From JBFWMG01 sp050251715 (lineage in GTDB: Bacteria; Desulfobacterota; Desulfovibrionia; Desulfovibrionales; Desulfovibrionaceae): 16,123 nt of DNA. How positions within the stretch are numbered: position 1 is the first letter of the stretch; every line of letters begins with the position of its first letter. Made by a program: the position numbers and the translations under genes. Under the pieces are notes generated by a model that saw only the letters and a list, made by a program, of their open reading frames with translations, was not told the DNA's origin and did not search any database. Below are positions 5,727-16,109 of the stretch, piece after piece. The DNA lies in NCBI GenBank assembly GCA_050251715.1, contig JBFWMG010000056.1, forward strand, positions 1 through 16,123, given 5' to 3'.

Positions 5727-7340
5727 ATGCTAGAACTGCTTCGCATCCGCAACCTCGCACTCATCGAGGACATGGAGCTCGACTTCGCCCCCGGCCTCAA
5801 CGTCCTGTCCGGGGAAACCGGCGCGGGCAAGAGCTTCATCCTCAAGGCCATCGGCTTTTTGACCGGCGACCGCCTGGATACGGACCTGGTGCGCCCCGGC
5901 GAGGAAAAGGCCCAGGCCGAAGCCCTGTTCGCCCAAGCCGGAGAGGATCTTGTCCTGCGCCGCGAACTGGCGGCGGACACGGGCCGCAGCCGCGTCTACG
6001 TCAACGACGCCCTCGGCTCCCAGGACCGCATCCGCGACCTGCGCGCCGGACTCATCCTGCACACCAGCCAGCACGGCCAGCAACGCCTGCTCGCCCCGGC
6101 CTATCAGCTGCGCATTCTGGACGCCTTTCTGGACAACGCCACCCTGGTCGAGGAAAAGGACCGGCTGGCCAAGGCGCTGCGCGAACTGGCCGACCGCAAG
6201 GACGCGTGCCAGGAGCGGTGCCGCACCCTGGAAGACAAGCGGGAGTTGCTGGAATACCAGAAATCGGAAATCGCCAAGGTGGCCCCACGGGCGGGCGAGG
6301 AAGACGACCTGCTTGCCCGCCGCCAGGCGTTGCGCGGCCAGGAACAGGTCAAGGAACGCATTGGCGAGGCGGTGGGGTTGCTGCTCGGCCAGGAGGCCGG
6401 ATTGATTGACGGGCTGGGCGCGCTGTCGCGCTGCCTGGACTCCGTGGCCGCCATAGTGCCCGGCTACGAGGCGGACCGCGAAGCCGTGGAGGATTTTCGC
6501 CATCACGCCGCCGAACTGGCCAGCCGCCTGCGCCGCCAGAATCTGGACGACGCTGGGGACGACGATCCGGAGGTGCTTGAAAAACGGCTGTGGGAGCTGG
6601 CGCAGCTCAAGCGCAAGCTCAAGCGCCCCCTGGACGAGATCGTGCGCCTGGGCGAGGAGATCGACGCCAACCTTTCGTTTTTGGACGCCTGCAACCTGGA
6701 CCTGGCCCAACTGGACAAGGAAGGGAAAAAACTGGCGACCGCCCTGGCCGACGCCCTGGCGCGGCTCAACACGGCCAGGCGCGAGGCGGCGGACAGGCTA
6801 TGCGCCACCCTGGCCACCGAGCTGGCCGGGCTGGGCTTTTCCGACGCCCTGCGCGTGGAGGTGTCCTTTGCGCCCCACGCCCTGTTCCCCGAATGGGACG
6901 CGGCGCTGGCCGAAGACCGCCCGCGCATCCTGTGGGCGCCCAACCCCGGCCTTGCGCCCCAGCCGCTGGACCGCATCGCCTCGGGCGGTGAACTGTCGCG
7001 CTTTCTGCTTGCCGTGGTGGGGCTCATGTCGCGCGGCGACGACGCGCCCACCCTCATCTTCGACGAGGTGGACTCCGGCGTGGGCGGCCTGACGCTCACC
7101 CGCGTGGGCGAACGCATCAAGGCGCTGGCCGAAAAACGCCAGGTCATCCTCATCACCCACTGGCCGCAGCTGGCCAGTCTGGCCGACCGCCATTTTCATG
7201 TGCGCAAGGAAGTGCGCGACGGCCAGACCTTCACCTTCTGCGAACGGTTGACCGGCCCCGCCATCCGCGACGAGCTGTCGCGCATGGCGGGCGGCGGCGA
7301 CCAGGGCGCGGCCCTGGCCGACCAGCTGCTGGTCGGCTGA
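5727..7340 (+). CDS. recN: DNA repair protein RecN
   Basis: RecN is an SMC-like ATPase that acts at DNA double-strand breaks with RecA. The 537-residue product, close to the usual 550 or so, has the Walker A GETGAGKS at 29-36. Long charged, alanine-rich coiled-coil segments fill about 150-350. The ABC signature ASGGELSRF is around 418-426, Walker B TLIFDEVDSG around 442-451, and the switch histidine in LITHWPQLAS about 25 residues later. The usual form of that last motif is THLPQVA, so Trp and Leu are mild substitutions. The end LSRMAGG matches the family's LSRMLGG. The nearest SD-like AGGA is 12 nt upstream. The 99-nt gap before it shows no obvious LexA box (CTGT-N8-ACAG), so SOS control is not evident from sequence. 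Confidence 0.95.
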   Translation: MLELLRIRNLALIEDMELDFAPGLNVLSGETGAGKSFILKAIGFLTGDRLDTDLVRPGEEKAQAEALFAQAGEDLVLRRELAADTGRSRVYVNDALGSQDRIRDLRAGLILHTSQHGQQRLLAPAYQLRILDAFLDNATLVEEKDRLAKALRELADRKDACQERCRTLEDKRELLEYQKSEIAKVAPRAGEEDDLLARRQALRGQEQVKERIGEAVGLLLGQEAGLIDGLGALSRCLDSVAAIVPGYEADREAVEDFRHHAAELASRLRRQNLDDAGDDDPEVLEKRLWELAQLKRKLKRPLDEIVRLGEEIDANLSFLDACNLDLAQLDKEGKKLATALADALARLNTARREAADRLCATLATELAGLGFSDALRVEVSFAPHALFPEWDAALAEDRPRILWAPNPGLAPQPLDRIASGGELSRFLLAVVGLMSRGDDAPTLIFDEVDSGVGGLTLTRVGERIKALAEKRQVILITHWPQLASLADRHFHVRKEVRDGQTFTFCERLTGPAIRDELSRMAGGGDQGAALADQLLVG

Positions 7341-7524
7341 CCCCGCCTCCAGGCCCGTCCAGCCCGTTCCAGCCCCTGCGGGCAGCCCTCCGCCCCGCGC
7401 TTCCCGCACTGCCGCTGCGGCGCCTCCCGGTCCGCCGCCCCCCTCCCTTTCATGCCATACCGCCATCCTCGCGCCATCCGCCTCCCGGTCAGGGGCGCAT
7501 CATATTTTCCCCTGCGCCAGCCAG

Positions 7525-7568
7525 GCCGCACATGGTGGGCTCTAGCGGAGCCAGGGCCGCCATGCGGC
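7525..7568. repeat. Imperfect inverted repeat between recN and flagellin
   Basis: GCCGCA plus TGG (7525-7535, with a 2-nt CA bulge) pairs with CCATGCGGC (7560-7568). Inside, GGCTC (7538-7542) pairs with GAGCC (7548-7552) around the loop TAGCG. It is followed by AAATATTT rather than a run of T, so it is not a classical terminator. It may be a weak recN terminator or a protein-binding dyad about 20 bp above the sigma-28 promoter. The rest of 7341-7524 is C-rich and shows nothing I can assign. Confidence 0.5.
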
Positions 7569-7589
7569 AAATATTTCGCCGCTACCGCC

Positions 7590-7616
7590 TAAAGATATTC
7601 CCGTTTAAGCCGATAT
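7590..7616 (+). promoter_or_regulatory. Sigma-28 (FliA) promoter of flagellin
   Basis: TAAAGATA (7590-7597), an 11-bp spacer, and GCCGATAT (7609-7616) match the FliA consensus TAAAGTTT-N11-GCCGATAA at 12 of 16 defined positions, including all of TAAAG and GCCGATA. Transcription should start near 7623, giving a leader of about 108 nt. Flagellin is therefore likely a late-class flagellar gene. Confidence 0.88.
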
Positions 7617-7622
7617 GCATAT

Positions 7623-7730
7623 GCGAGTGGGGAGGGGAGACTCTACGGTCAGCAAGGAGGTGAAATCGCTGGATCGACCGAAAAAGCCCCGCTGGCAAGG
7701 AAGCCGCAAGGCATTCAAGGAGGAACGGCT
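7623..7730 (+). promoter_or_regulatory. Flagellin mRNA leader with GGA motifs and two SD-like sites
   Basis: The predicted leader has seven GGA triplets (starting at 7631, 7636, 7656, 7671, 7699, 7719 and 7722). The first two lie in the loop of a small GAGT/ACTC hairpin (7625-7643). The octamer CAAGGAGG occurs twice: at 7653-7660, where it extends to AAGGAGGTGA, and at 7716-7723, which is the true Shine-Dalgarno 7 nt before ATG 7731. CsrA binds GGA in loops and over Shine-Dalgarno sites, and it represses flagellin in several bacteria together with FliW. CsrA control here is an inference; no csrA or fliW gene is in the window. Confidence 0.55.
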
Positions 7731-8609
7731 ATGTCACTGATTATCAACCACAACCTCATGGCGAACAACGCCGCCCGGAACCTCTCGGTTTCGTACAACT
7801 CCCTCGGGGACTCCATCCGCAAGCTGTCGTCCGGCCTGCGGGTCAGCCAGGCGTCCGACGACGCGGCGGGCCTTGCGGTCCGCGAGCTCATGCGTTCGGA
7901 CATCGCCGCCCTGAACCAAGGCGTGCGCAACGCAAACGACGCCATCTCGCTCATCCAGACCGCGGACGGCGCGCTTTCCGTCATCGACGAAAAGCTCATC
8001 CGCATGAAGGAACTGGCGGAACAGGCGGCCACCGGCACGTACAACTCGGATCAGCGCATCATCATCGACTCCGAGTATCAGGCCATGGCCTCGGAAATCA
8101 CCCGAATCGCCAACGCCACGGACTTCAACGGCATCAAGCTGCTTGATGGCACGCTGTCCAGCGCAACGCACAGCGGCGCAACCTCGATGTCCACCGGCAA
8201 GCTGAAGATCCACTTCGGCACCAAGAACGACAGCGCGGAAGACTACTATTACATCAAGATCAGCAGCGCCACGGCGTCGGCCCTGGGTGTGGGCGCAGCC
8301 GTCAACAACACCGTGTCCACCCAGGCCCAGGCACAGACCGCGTTGCAGACCCTGGAAAACGCGATCGTCTCCAAGGACAATATCCGGGCAACTCTCGGCG
8401 CCATGCAGAACCGCCTGGAAAACACCATCACCAACCTTCAGATCCAGGCGGAGAACCTGCAGGCCGCAGAGTCACAAATCTCCGACGTGGACGTATCGAT
8501 CGAAATGACGGAATACGTGCGGCAGCAGATTCTGTCACAGTCCGCAGTGGCCATGCTTTCGCAGGCCAACTCGCTGCCCCGGCTCGCCCTGAACCTGCTG
8601 GGCGCGTAG
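7731..8609 (+). CDS. fliC: Flagellin
   Basis: This is the filament subunit exported through the flagellar type III apparatus. The 292-residue product has the complete conserved ends. The N-terminal D0/D1 region (about 1-140) includes INHNLMANNAARNL, LSSGLRVSQASDDAAGLAV and RNANDAISLIQTADGAL. The C-terminal D1/D0 region (about 195-292) includes RATLGAMQNRLE, NLQAAESQISDVD and SQANSLP. The variable centre is only about 50 residues and is Ser/Thr-rich (around 142-155), a place where flagellins are often glycosylated. The C-terminus LALNLLGA differs slightly from the usual LLR or LLG. The gene is monocistronic: sigma-28 promoter before it and a terminator after it, with no fliD or fliS next door. 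Confidence 0.97.
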   Translation: MSLIINHNLMANNAARNLSVSYNSLGDSIRKLSSGLRVSQASDDAAGLAVRELMRSDIAALNQGVRNANDAISLIQTADGALSVIDEKLIRMKELAEQAATGTYNSDQRIIIDSEYQAMASEITRIANATDFNGIKLLDGTLSSATHSGATSMSTGKLKIHFGTKNDSAEDYYYIKISSATASALGVGAAVNNTVSTQAQAQTALQTLENAIVSKDNIRATLGAMQNRLENTITNLQIQAENLQAAESQISDVDVSIEMTEYVRQQILSQSAVAMLSQANSLPRLALNLLGA

Positions 8610-8715
8610 CGAGGAGTACAACACAACTTCGGGGCTTGGCCACGACGGTCGCGGGGAGCGACCCACTGGCCGGATCATCCAGCCTCATCCCCAGGCGTAT
8701 AGCTTTCCCCACTCA

Positions 8716-8749
8716 AAAAAATCGGAGCCCGCAAGGGCTCCGATTTTTT
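8716..8749. terminator. Bidirectional intrinsic terminator between flagellin and rel
   Basis: A perfect 15-bp inverted repeat (left arm 8716-8730, right arm 8735-8749, loop GCAA) contains the core TCGGAGCCC/GGGCTCCGA. It ends in T6 on the plus strand and T7 on the minus strand. It lies 107 nt past the flagellin stop and 57 nt past the rel stop, so one element can end both convergent transcripts. The rest of 8610-8806 holds nothing else I can assign. Confidence 0.93.
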
Positions 8750-8806
8750 CATCCGGAAAATACCAATGACGCGTCGGGCCCAGCCAGCGGCCCCTCGCTG
8801 CCAGCG

Positions 8807-10990
<2,184 letters not shown>

Positions 10991-10993
10991 GGA

Positions 10994-12679
10994 TTATTGC
11001 AGCGGCGCTGCCTTTTGTTCGTTTTTGGGCACCCACCACCAGATCTGATTGTGCCCAATGCCCGCCGGAGCGGGTTCGATGCCCCTGAACCGGGCCTGCA
11101 CGATGGGCAGGGAATAGGGCACGTAGAGGAAACAGTAGGGCTGGTCCTCGTGCAATATTTCCTGCAAGCGATCATAGTACTTCTTTCGTTCGGCCTGGTC
11201 GAGGGAGCGGCGCCCCTTTTCCAGCACATCGTCAAGTTCGGGGTTCTTGTAATCGATGAAGTTGAGGCCGCCGGGCACCGCCTTGGACGAATGCCACACG
11301 TCATAGATGTCCGGATCCTGCAGGATGTTCCACCCGAGCACCAGGGCGTCGAAATTGCCCTTGTCCACGAATTCCTTGATGAACGCGGCCCACTCCACCG
11401 TGCGGATCTTGACCTCCATGCCCACGGCCTTCAGGCGGCTCTGGATGATGGTGGCCGTCTTGATGCGCTGGTCATTGCCCTGGTTGGTGAGGATGGTGAA
11501 GGAGAACGGCACGCCGTCCTTGTCCACGATGCCGTCCTTGTCCGTGTCGGTCCACCCGGCCTCGGCCAAAAGCGCCGTGGCCTTGGCCGGATCAAAGGCG
11601 TAGTCCTTGATCGCGTCGTCATAGGCCCAGGTGCCGGGCTTGTAGGGGCCGATGGTGGGCACGCCCTGGCCCAGCAGCACGCCCTTGACGATCTCCTGCT
11701 TGTCCAGGGCATGGGCTATGGCGCGGCGCACGCGCACGTCGGCAAACCGCTTGTCGCGCAGGTTGTAGCCCATGTAGACATAGCTGAAGGACAGGTATTT
11801 GAATTTCTGGAACTGCGTATCCCAGTCCGCGCCCTTGGTCTGGAACAGGTATTGTTGCGGGGTCAGGCCCATCATGTCCAGGTTTCCGGCCTTGAGTTCC
11901 AAAAACATCGTGGAAAGGTCGGGGATGATGCGGTACACGATCTCGTCGATATAGGGACGGCCCTCGAAATAATCGTCGCGGGCCTGGAGCACCAGGCGGC
12001 TGCCCGCCTCCCAGGACGCCAGGCGATAGGCGCCGCAGGACAGCGGCGCGCGGCTGAGCGGCGTGTTGAGCAGATCCTGGCCCTTGAGGGCATGCTCCGG
12101 CAGGATGCTGTGCATCCAGGTGACGAGGGAGCGGGCAAAAGGCTTGTCGTAGCGCACCTCAAAGGTGTAATCGTCCACCACCGTGAACGCCTTGACCGCC
12201 AGATAGTCCTCGGCATAGGCCGTGGGCGTCTTGGGATCGACCATGAGCTTGTACGTGAAGGCCACGTCGCGGGTGGTCAGTTCCACGCCGTCATCCCACG
12301 TGATGCCCTTGCGCAGGGTGAAGCGCAGCAGCTTGCCCTCTTCGAGCACCTCGTACGTCTCGGCGGCCCAGGGCACGATGGCCAGGTTCTTGTCATACTT
12401 GAGCGGCGCCACGTACAGGAAATCGGCCACTTCATGGGACGCGCCGTCCGAGGCCAGGGGCGGGATGAGGTTGGAGGGCTCGCCGATGGAACCCAGCACG
12501 ATGCGCCCGCCGTATTCGGGCGTGGCGTTCGTGGCGACGGAAACGGACGGCCCGCCCTTATCGGCCTGGCCGTGCCCCTCCGATCCGGAGCGCTCCTTGT
12601 CCGAGGAGCCGCACGCCGCGAGCGCAACCACACAGGCCAGGGCCACCGCCACTGCCAATAACCGACGAATTACGCGCAT
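10994..12679 (-). CDS. Peptide/nickel-type ABC transporter substrate-binding lipoprotein
   Basis: The 561-residue product belongs to the DppA/OppA/NikA class (SBP_bac_5). A signal peptide with arginines (MRVIRRLL) ends in the lipobox LAAC, giving a lipidated Cys23. A Ser/Gly-rich tether then leads to the domain at about residue 57. Family features include IVLGSIGEPSNLIPPLASD, the LRKGITWDDGVELTTRDVAFTY region near 120-145 (typical LR-GV-W-DG-P-TA-DV-F), and YNLRDKRFADVRVRRAIAHALDK near 300-320. AAGGA (12686-12690) lies 6 nt before the ATG. It is followed 3 nt later by rel. No permease or ATPase gene is adjacent; a DppB/DppC-type pair lies at 2151-3994 on the other strand. The ligand cannot be read from sequence. 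Confidence 0.93.
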   Translation of the reverse strand: MRVIRRLLAVAVALACVVALAACGSSDKERSGSEGHGQADKGGPSVSVATNATPEYGGRIVLGSIGEPSNLIPPLASDGASHEVADFLYVAPLKYDKNLAIVPWAAETYEVLEEGKLLRFTLRKGITWDDGVELTTRDVAFTYKLMVDPKTPTAYAEDYLAVKAFTVVDDYTFEVRYDKPFARSLVTWMHSILPEHALKGQDLLNTPLSRAPLSCGAYRLASWEAGSRLVLQARDDYFEGRPYIDEIVYRIIPDLSTMFLELKAGNLDMMGLTPQQYLFQTKGADWDTQFQKFKYLSFSYVYMGYNLRDKRFADVRVRRAIAHALDKQEIVKGVLLGQGVPTIGPYKPGTWAYDDAIKDYAFDPAKATALLAEAGWTDTDKDGIVDKDGVPFSFTILTNQGNDQRIKTATIIQSRLKAVGMEVKIRTVEWAAFIKEFVDKGNFDALVLGWNILQDPDIYDVWHSSKAVPGGLNFIDYKNPELDDVLEKGRRSLDQAERKKYYDRLQEILHEDQPYCFLYVPYSLPIVQARFRGIEPAPAGIGHNQIWWWVPKNEQKAAPLQ

Positions 12680-12797
12680 GGTCTATCCTTGTTGCTTGCC
12701 AAATCCGCCATATCCGGTAAGATATGAGAGCAATGGAAATGGAGGAGCCGTCCTCCCCCCAAACTGACGGAACCGCTTGAAAGCCTGAGCGTTTTGG

Positions 12798-12826
12798 ACT
12801 ATATGGGCAAATGGCTCTGCGCCCAA
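12798..12826 (-). promoter_or_regulatory. Putative sigma-70 promoter of the binding protein-rel operon
   Basis: On the minus strand, TTGGGC (12821-12826), a 17-bp spacer and TATAGT (12798-12803) form a plausible promoter about 118 nt above the binding-protein start. It is the only good match I see in the 223-bp divergent gap. If correct, rel is transcribed from here together with the binding protein. Confidence 0.5.
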
Positions 12827-12853
12827 CCGGGTGCGGCGGTTGAAAAAACTACT

Positions 12854-12893
12854 ATAACACAGCACGATATTTGTCGATGTTTTATTAAGGAGT
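12854..12893 (+). promoter_or_regulatory. Possible -10 and ribosome binding site of the SNF2 gene
   Basis: TATAAC (12854-12859) is a candidate -10 in the AT-rich part of the divergent gap, but no good -35 stands 16-18 bp before it. AAGGAG (12888-12893) lies 9 nt before ATG 12903 and fixes that start well. The promoter part is weak. Confidence 0.35.
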
Positions 12894-12902
12894 ACGTGCG
12901 AC

Positions 12903-15900
12903 ATGGATCGCACTGACGAAAAGACAGTAAAAAACCTCATTCAGGAATTCGTCAAGGATTCCATACCCGAGTACATTGTCGAGGGCGCACAGATGATCCT
13001 CGCCAATGGCGGCGTACAAAAGCTCAGCTTGAAAAAGCAGGAGCAGTACTGGGACGTTGAGGGCAATATCCAAGGAGATGACTTCCAGGTCTACTCCTCG
13101 GAGCTGACGCTCAATCTGGGCGGCAGACAGGTGAGTTTTACCTGCAACTGCCCGGAATCCTTTTCCGGCGTGTGCCGCCATGTGGGCGCAACCGCGCTCA
13201 AGCTCCTGGCCTCCATGGAAACCAGCCAGTCCGACGCCGCCCCCCCCCTGAAGACGGAATGGCGACAGAATTTCCGCTCCTTCTTTTCCACGGAACTGGA
13301 GCCCGAGGCGGGCAGGCACTACCTCATCTACCGCATCCATCCCGAACCGGGCCGCCTGCAGGTGTCTTTTTTCCGCGCCCGCCAGAACAAGTCCGGCCTG
13401 TCCTCCGTGCATACCGAGACCACGCTGGAGCAGATCATCCGCAACCCGGACTGGGCGGAAGGCGCGCCCCAACTGCCGCTCGTGGCGCAGCAGATCGGTT
13501 CGTTCCTGGACTATGAAGGCCACCGGGTCTCCATCCCCGACGGCCTGCTCAGCTGGTTCCTGTGGGCGGTGAAAAACGAATACTACCTTTTCTGGCGCGA
13601 TACGGACCAGCCCTGCCGCATCGAGTCGAAGACCATGCGCCTCATGCTCAAGCCCGTGCTGTCCGAGGTGGGGCTCTCCTTTGACGTGCTGCTCAACAGG
13701 GAAGGGAAAAAACCCTTCTCCATCATGGAGCAGGAGGCCTATTTCTACGGCCAGCTCCCGCTATGGGTCTGCTGGAACAAGGGATTCTACCCCATCCAGA
13801 CCGGCCTTGAGCCCAGGCTCATCCAGGAGATGGTGCAGGAACCGCCCACCATTCCGCACAACGACATTTCCGAGTTCCTGGACCGCGTGTGGACCCGCCT
13901 GCCCGCCCAGGATCTGCTGGGGCAGGACGAGTTCCTGGCGCACATGGAGCCCTTCTTCGTACCGGCCTCCTATCGCCCCAAGCTCTACCTGGACGAGGAA
14001 GGGAGCCTCCTGACCCTCCAGATCCAGAACGTGTATGAGACCGAGCACGGGGAAATCACCCTGCCCGGCCCCAACCCGGATTTCATGACCGGCAGCTACC
14101 AGGTGGATGGCCATGCCTTCCTCCTGCGCCGCGCCCAGGACGAGGAAGCCGAACTCACGCACATGCTCCAGGAGATGAATTTTCAGCCCAGAAGCAAGTC
14201 CATCTGGTTCCTGGAGCCCGAGGAGGCCATCACCTTCCTGCTCGACGCCTATCCGAAGCTGGTGGAAAAGTACCGCGTGTACGGCGAGCAGAGCCTTGCC
14301 CGCTACAAGGTCCGCCTCACCCAGCCCGTCATCGTGGCCGAGGTGGAAAGCAAGGAAGAGGACAAGTGGTTCAACCTGGAGCTGTCCGTGGATTACGACG
14401 GCCTCAAGGTTCCCATCGAAAAGATCTGGAAGGCGTGGACCCAGGGCAAGCGCTACGTGCAGCTGAAGGACGGCTCCTACACCAGCCTGCCCGAGGCCTG
14501 GCTGGAAAAGCTGGGCCACAAGCTCAAGGCCATGGGCCTGGACACGGACAAGCCGCCCAAGACCCAGTTCAAGCAGTTCGAGGCGCCCATCCTGGACAAG
14601 ATCCTGGAAGACCTGCCAGAGGCGACCACGGACTCCTTCTGGAACAAGCTGCGCGGCAAGATCCACAATTTCCGCGAGATACGCCAGGTGCCCGTCCCCA
14701 AGGGACTGAACGCCTCGTTGCGTCCCTACCAGACCCAGGGCATGAGCTACCTCAACTTCCTGCGCGAATACGGGTTCGGCGGTATCTTGGCCGATGAAAT
14801 GGGCCTGGGCAAGACCGTGCAGACCCTCTCCTTCATCCAGTACATGGTGGAGCTGGGCAAGCGCGGCCCCAACCTCATCGTGGTGCCCACCTCGGTGCTG
14901 CCCAACTGGGAGCGCGAAGCGGAAAAATTCACCCCCGGCCTGTCGCGGCTCATCATCTACGGCACCCGGCGCGAAGGCATGTTCAAGCAGATCGGCGACT
15001 CGGACCTGGTCATCACCACCTACGCCCTCCTGCGCCGCGACCTGGAAGAGCTGCAAAAGCACGAGTTCAACACGATCATCCTGGACGAGGCCCAGAACAT
15101 CAAGAACCCGAACACGATCACGGCCCGCTCGGTGCGCCGCCTCACGGCCAAGGTGCGCATCTGCCTGTCGGGCACGCCCATCGAAAACAACCTTTTCGAA
15201 CTGTGGTCGCTCTTCGAGTTCCTCATGCCCGGTTTTTTGGGGTCGCAGCACTCCTTCCAGCGCGGCATCGTCAAGCCCATCAAGGACGGCGACGAGGAAA
15301 CGCTGGAATACCTGCGCTCGCGCGTCAAACCGTTCATCCTGCGCCGCACCAAGAGCGAGGTGGCCAAGGATCTGCCGCCCAAGGTGGAGAACGTCTACTA
15401 CTGCGGCCTCATCGAGGAGCAGCAGGAGCTGTACATGGCGCTGGCCAAGAAGCTGAAGGACCAGGTGCTGGCCACGGTGGACGAGAAGGGCATCGCCAAG
15501 AGCCAGATGTCCATCCTGGACGCGCTCCTGAAGCTGCGCCAGATCTGCTGCCATCCGCGCCTCTTGAAGCTCGACATGCCGGGCGTGTCCACCAACCTGC
15601 CTTCCGGCAAGTTCGACGCCTTCAAGGACATGGTCACGGACATCATCGAGGAAGGCCACAAGGTGCTGGTGTTCTCGCAGTTCGTGTCCATGCTGCACAT
15701 CATCCGCTCCTGGCTGCAGATCAGCAACATCCCGTTCGCCTATCTGGACGGCGCGAGCAAGGACCGCTTCGAGCAGGTGGACAGGTTCAACAACACCCCG
15801 GAAATACCGATCTTCCTCATCTCGCTCAAGGCGGGCGGCACGGGCCTGAACCTGACCAGCGCGGACTACGTCATCCACTACGACCCGTGGTGGAACCCTG

Positions 15901-16109
15901 CGGTGGAAAGCCAGGCCACCGACCGCACGCACCGCATCGGCCAGACGCGCCAGGTGTTCTCGTACAAGCTCATCTGCCAGAATACGGTGGAGGAGAAGAT
16001 CTTGAAATTGCAGGAGATGAAGAAGGGCGTGGCCAACGCCATCATCCCCGGCCAGGAGGCCTGGAAATCGCTCACGCGCGACGACCTGGAGATGCTCTTC
16101 GACGTGTAG
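12903..16109 (+). CDS. SWIM zinc-finger SNF2-family helicase/ATPase
   Basis: This 1068-residue protein is a bacterial SWI2/SNF2 ATPase of the HepA/RapA superfamily, double-stranded nucleic-acid translocases rather than strand-separating helicases. Near the N-terminus is a SWIM zinc finger, C81-x-C83-x7-C91-x-H93. Residues about 150-590 form a poorly conserved region of the bacterial SNF2-associated type. The ATPase core has ILADEMGLGKT (Walker A, 628-638) and ILDEAQNIKNP (DEAQ box 728-731). It continues with CLSGTPIENN, the helicase C lobe from about 920 (LVFSQFVSML), LISLKAGGTGLNLTSAD, and ATDRTHRIGQ near 1005-1014, the SNF2 motif VI. All catalytic motifs look intact. It is divergent from the binding protein-rel operon and appears monocistronic, though only 14 nt follow it. 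The DNA target and cellular role are unknown. Confidence 0.94.
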   Translation: MDRTDEKTVKNLIQEFVKDSIPEYIVEGAQMILANGGVQKLSLKKQEQYWDVEGNIQGDDFQVYSSELTLNLGGRQVSFTCNCPESFSGVCRHVGATALKLLASMETSQSDAAPPLKTEWRQNFRSFFSTELEPEAGRHYLIYRIHPEPGRLQVSFFRARQNKSGLSSVHTETTLEQIIRNPDWAEGAPQLPLVAQQIGSFLDYEGHRVSIPDGLLSWFLWAVKNEYYLFWRDTDQPCRIESKTMRLMLKPVLSEVGLSFDVLLNREGKKPFSIMEQEAYFYGQLPLWVCWNKGFYPIQTGLEPRLIQEMVQEPPTIPHNDISEFLDRVWTRLPAQDLLGQDEFLAHMEPFFVPASYRPKLYLDEEGSLLTLQIQNVYETEHGEITLPGPNPDFMTGSYQVDGHAFLLRRAQDEEAELTHMLQEMNFQPRSKSIWFLEPEEAITFLLDAYPKLVEKYRVYGEQSLARYKVRLTQPVIVAEVESKEEDKWFNLELSVDYDGLKVPIEKIWKAWTQGKRYVQLKDGSYTSLPEAWLEKLGHKLKAMGLDTDKPPKTQFKQFEAPILDKILEDLPEATTDSFWNKLRGKIHNFREIRQVPVPKGLNASLRPYQTQGMSYLNFLREYGFGGILADEMGLGKTVQTLSFIQYMVELGKRGPNLIVVPTSVLPNWEREAEKFTPGLSRLIIYGTRREGMFKQIGDSDLVITTYALLRRDLEELQKHEFNTIILDEAQNIKNPNTITARSVRRLTAKVRICLSGTPIENNLFELWSLFEFLMPGFLGSQHSFQRGIVKPIKDGDEETLEYLRSRVKPFILRRTKSEVAKDLPPKVENVYYCGLIEEQQELYMALAKKLKDQVLATVDEKGIAKSQMSILDALLKLRQICCHPRLLKLDMPGVSTNLPSGKFDAFKDMVTDIIEEGHKVLVFSQFVSMLHIIRSWLQISNIPFAYLDGASKDRFEQVDRFNNTPEIPIFLISLKAGGTGLNLTSADYVIHYDPWWNPAVESQATDRTHRIGQTRQVFSYKLICQNTVEEKILKLQEMKKGVANAIIPGQEAWKSLTRDDLEMLFDV

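Noticed and set aside
13761..15932. A 723-codon minus-strand ORF antisense to the SNF2 gene.
   Set aside because: Same reason: composition-driven open frame opposite a clear helicase gene, and its translation resembles no family.
12903..16109. SNF2 helicase as part of a defence system such as DISARM.
   Set aside because: No methyltransferase, phospholipase D-like or other defence genes are adjacent in the window.
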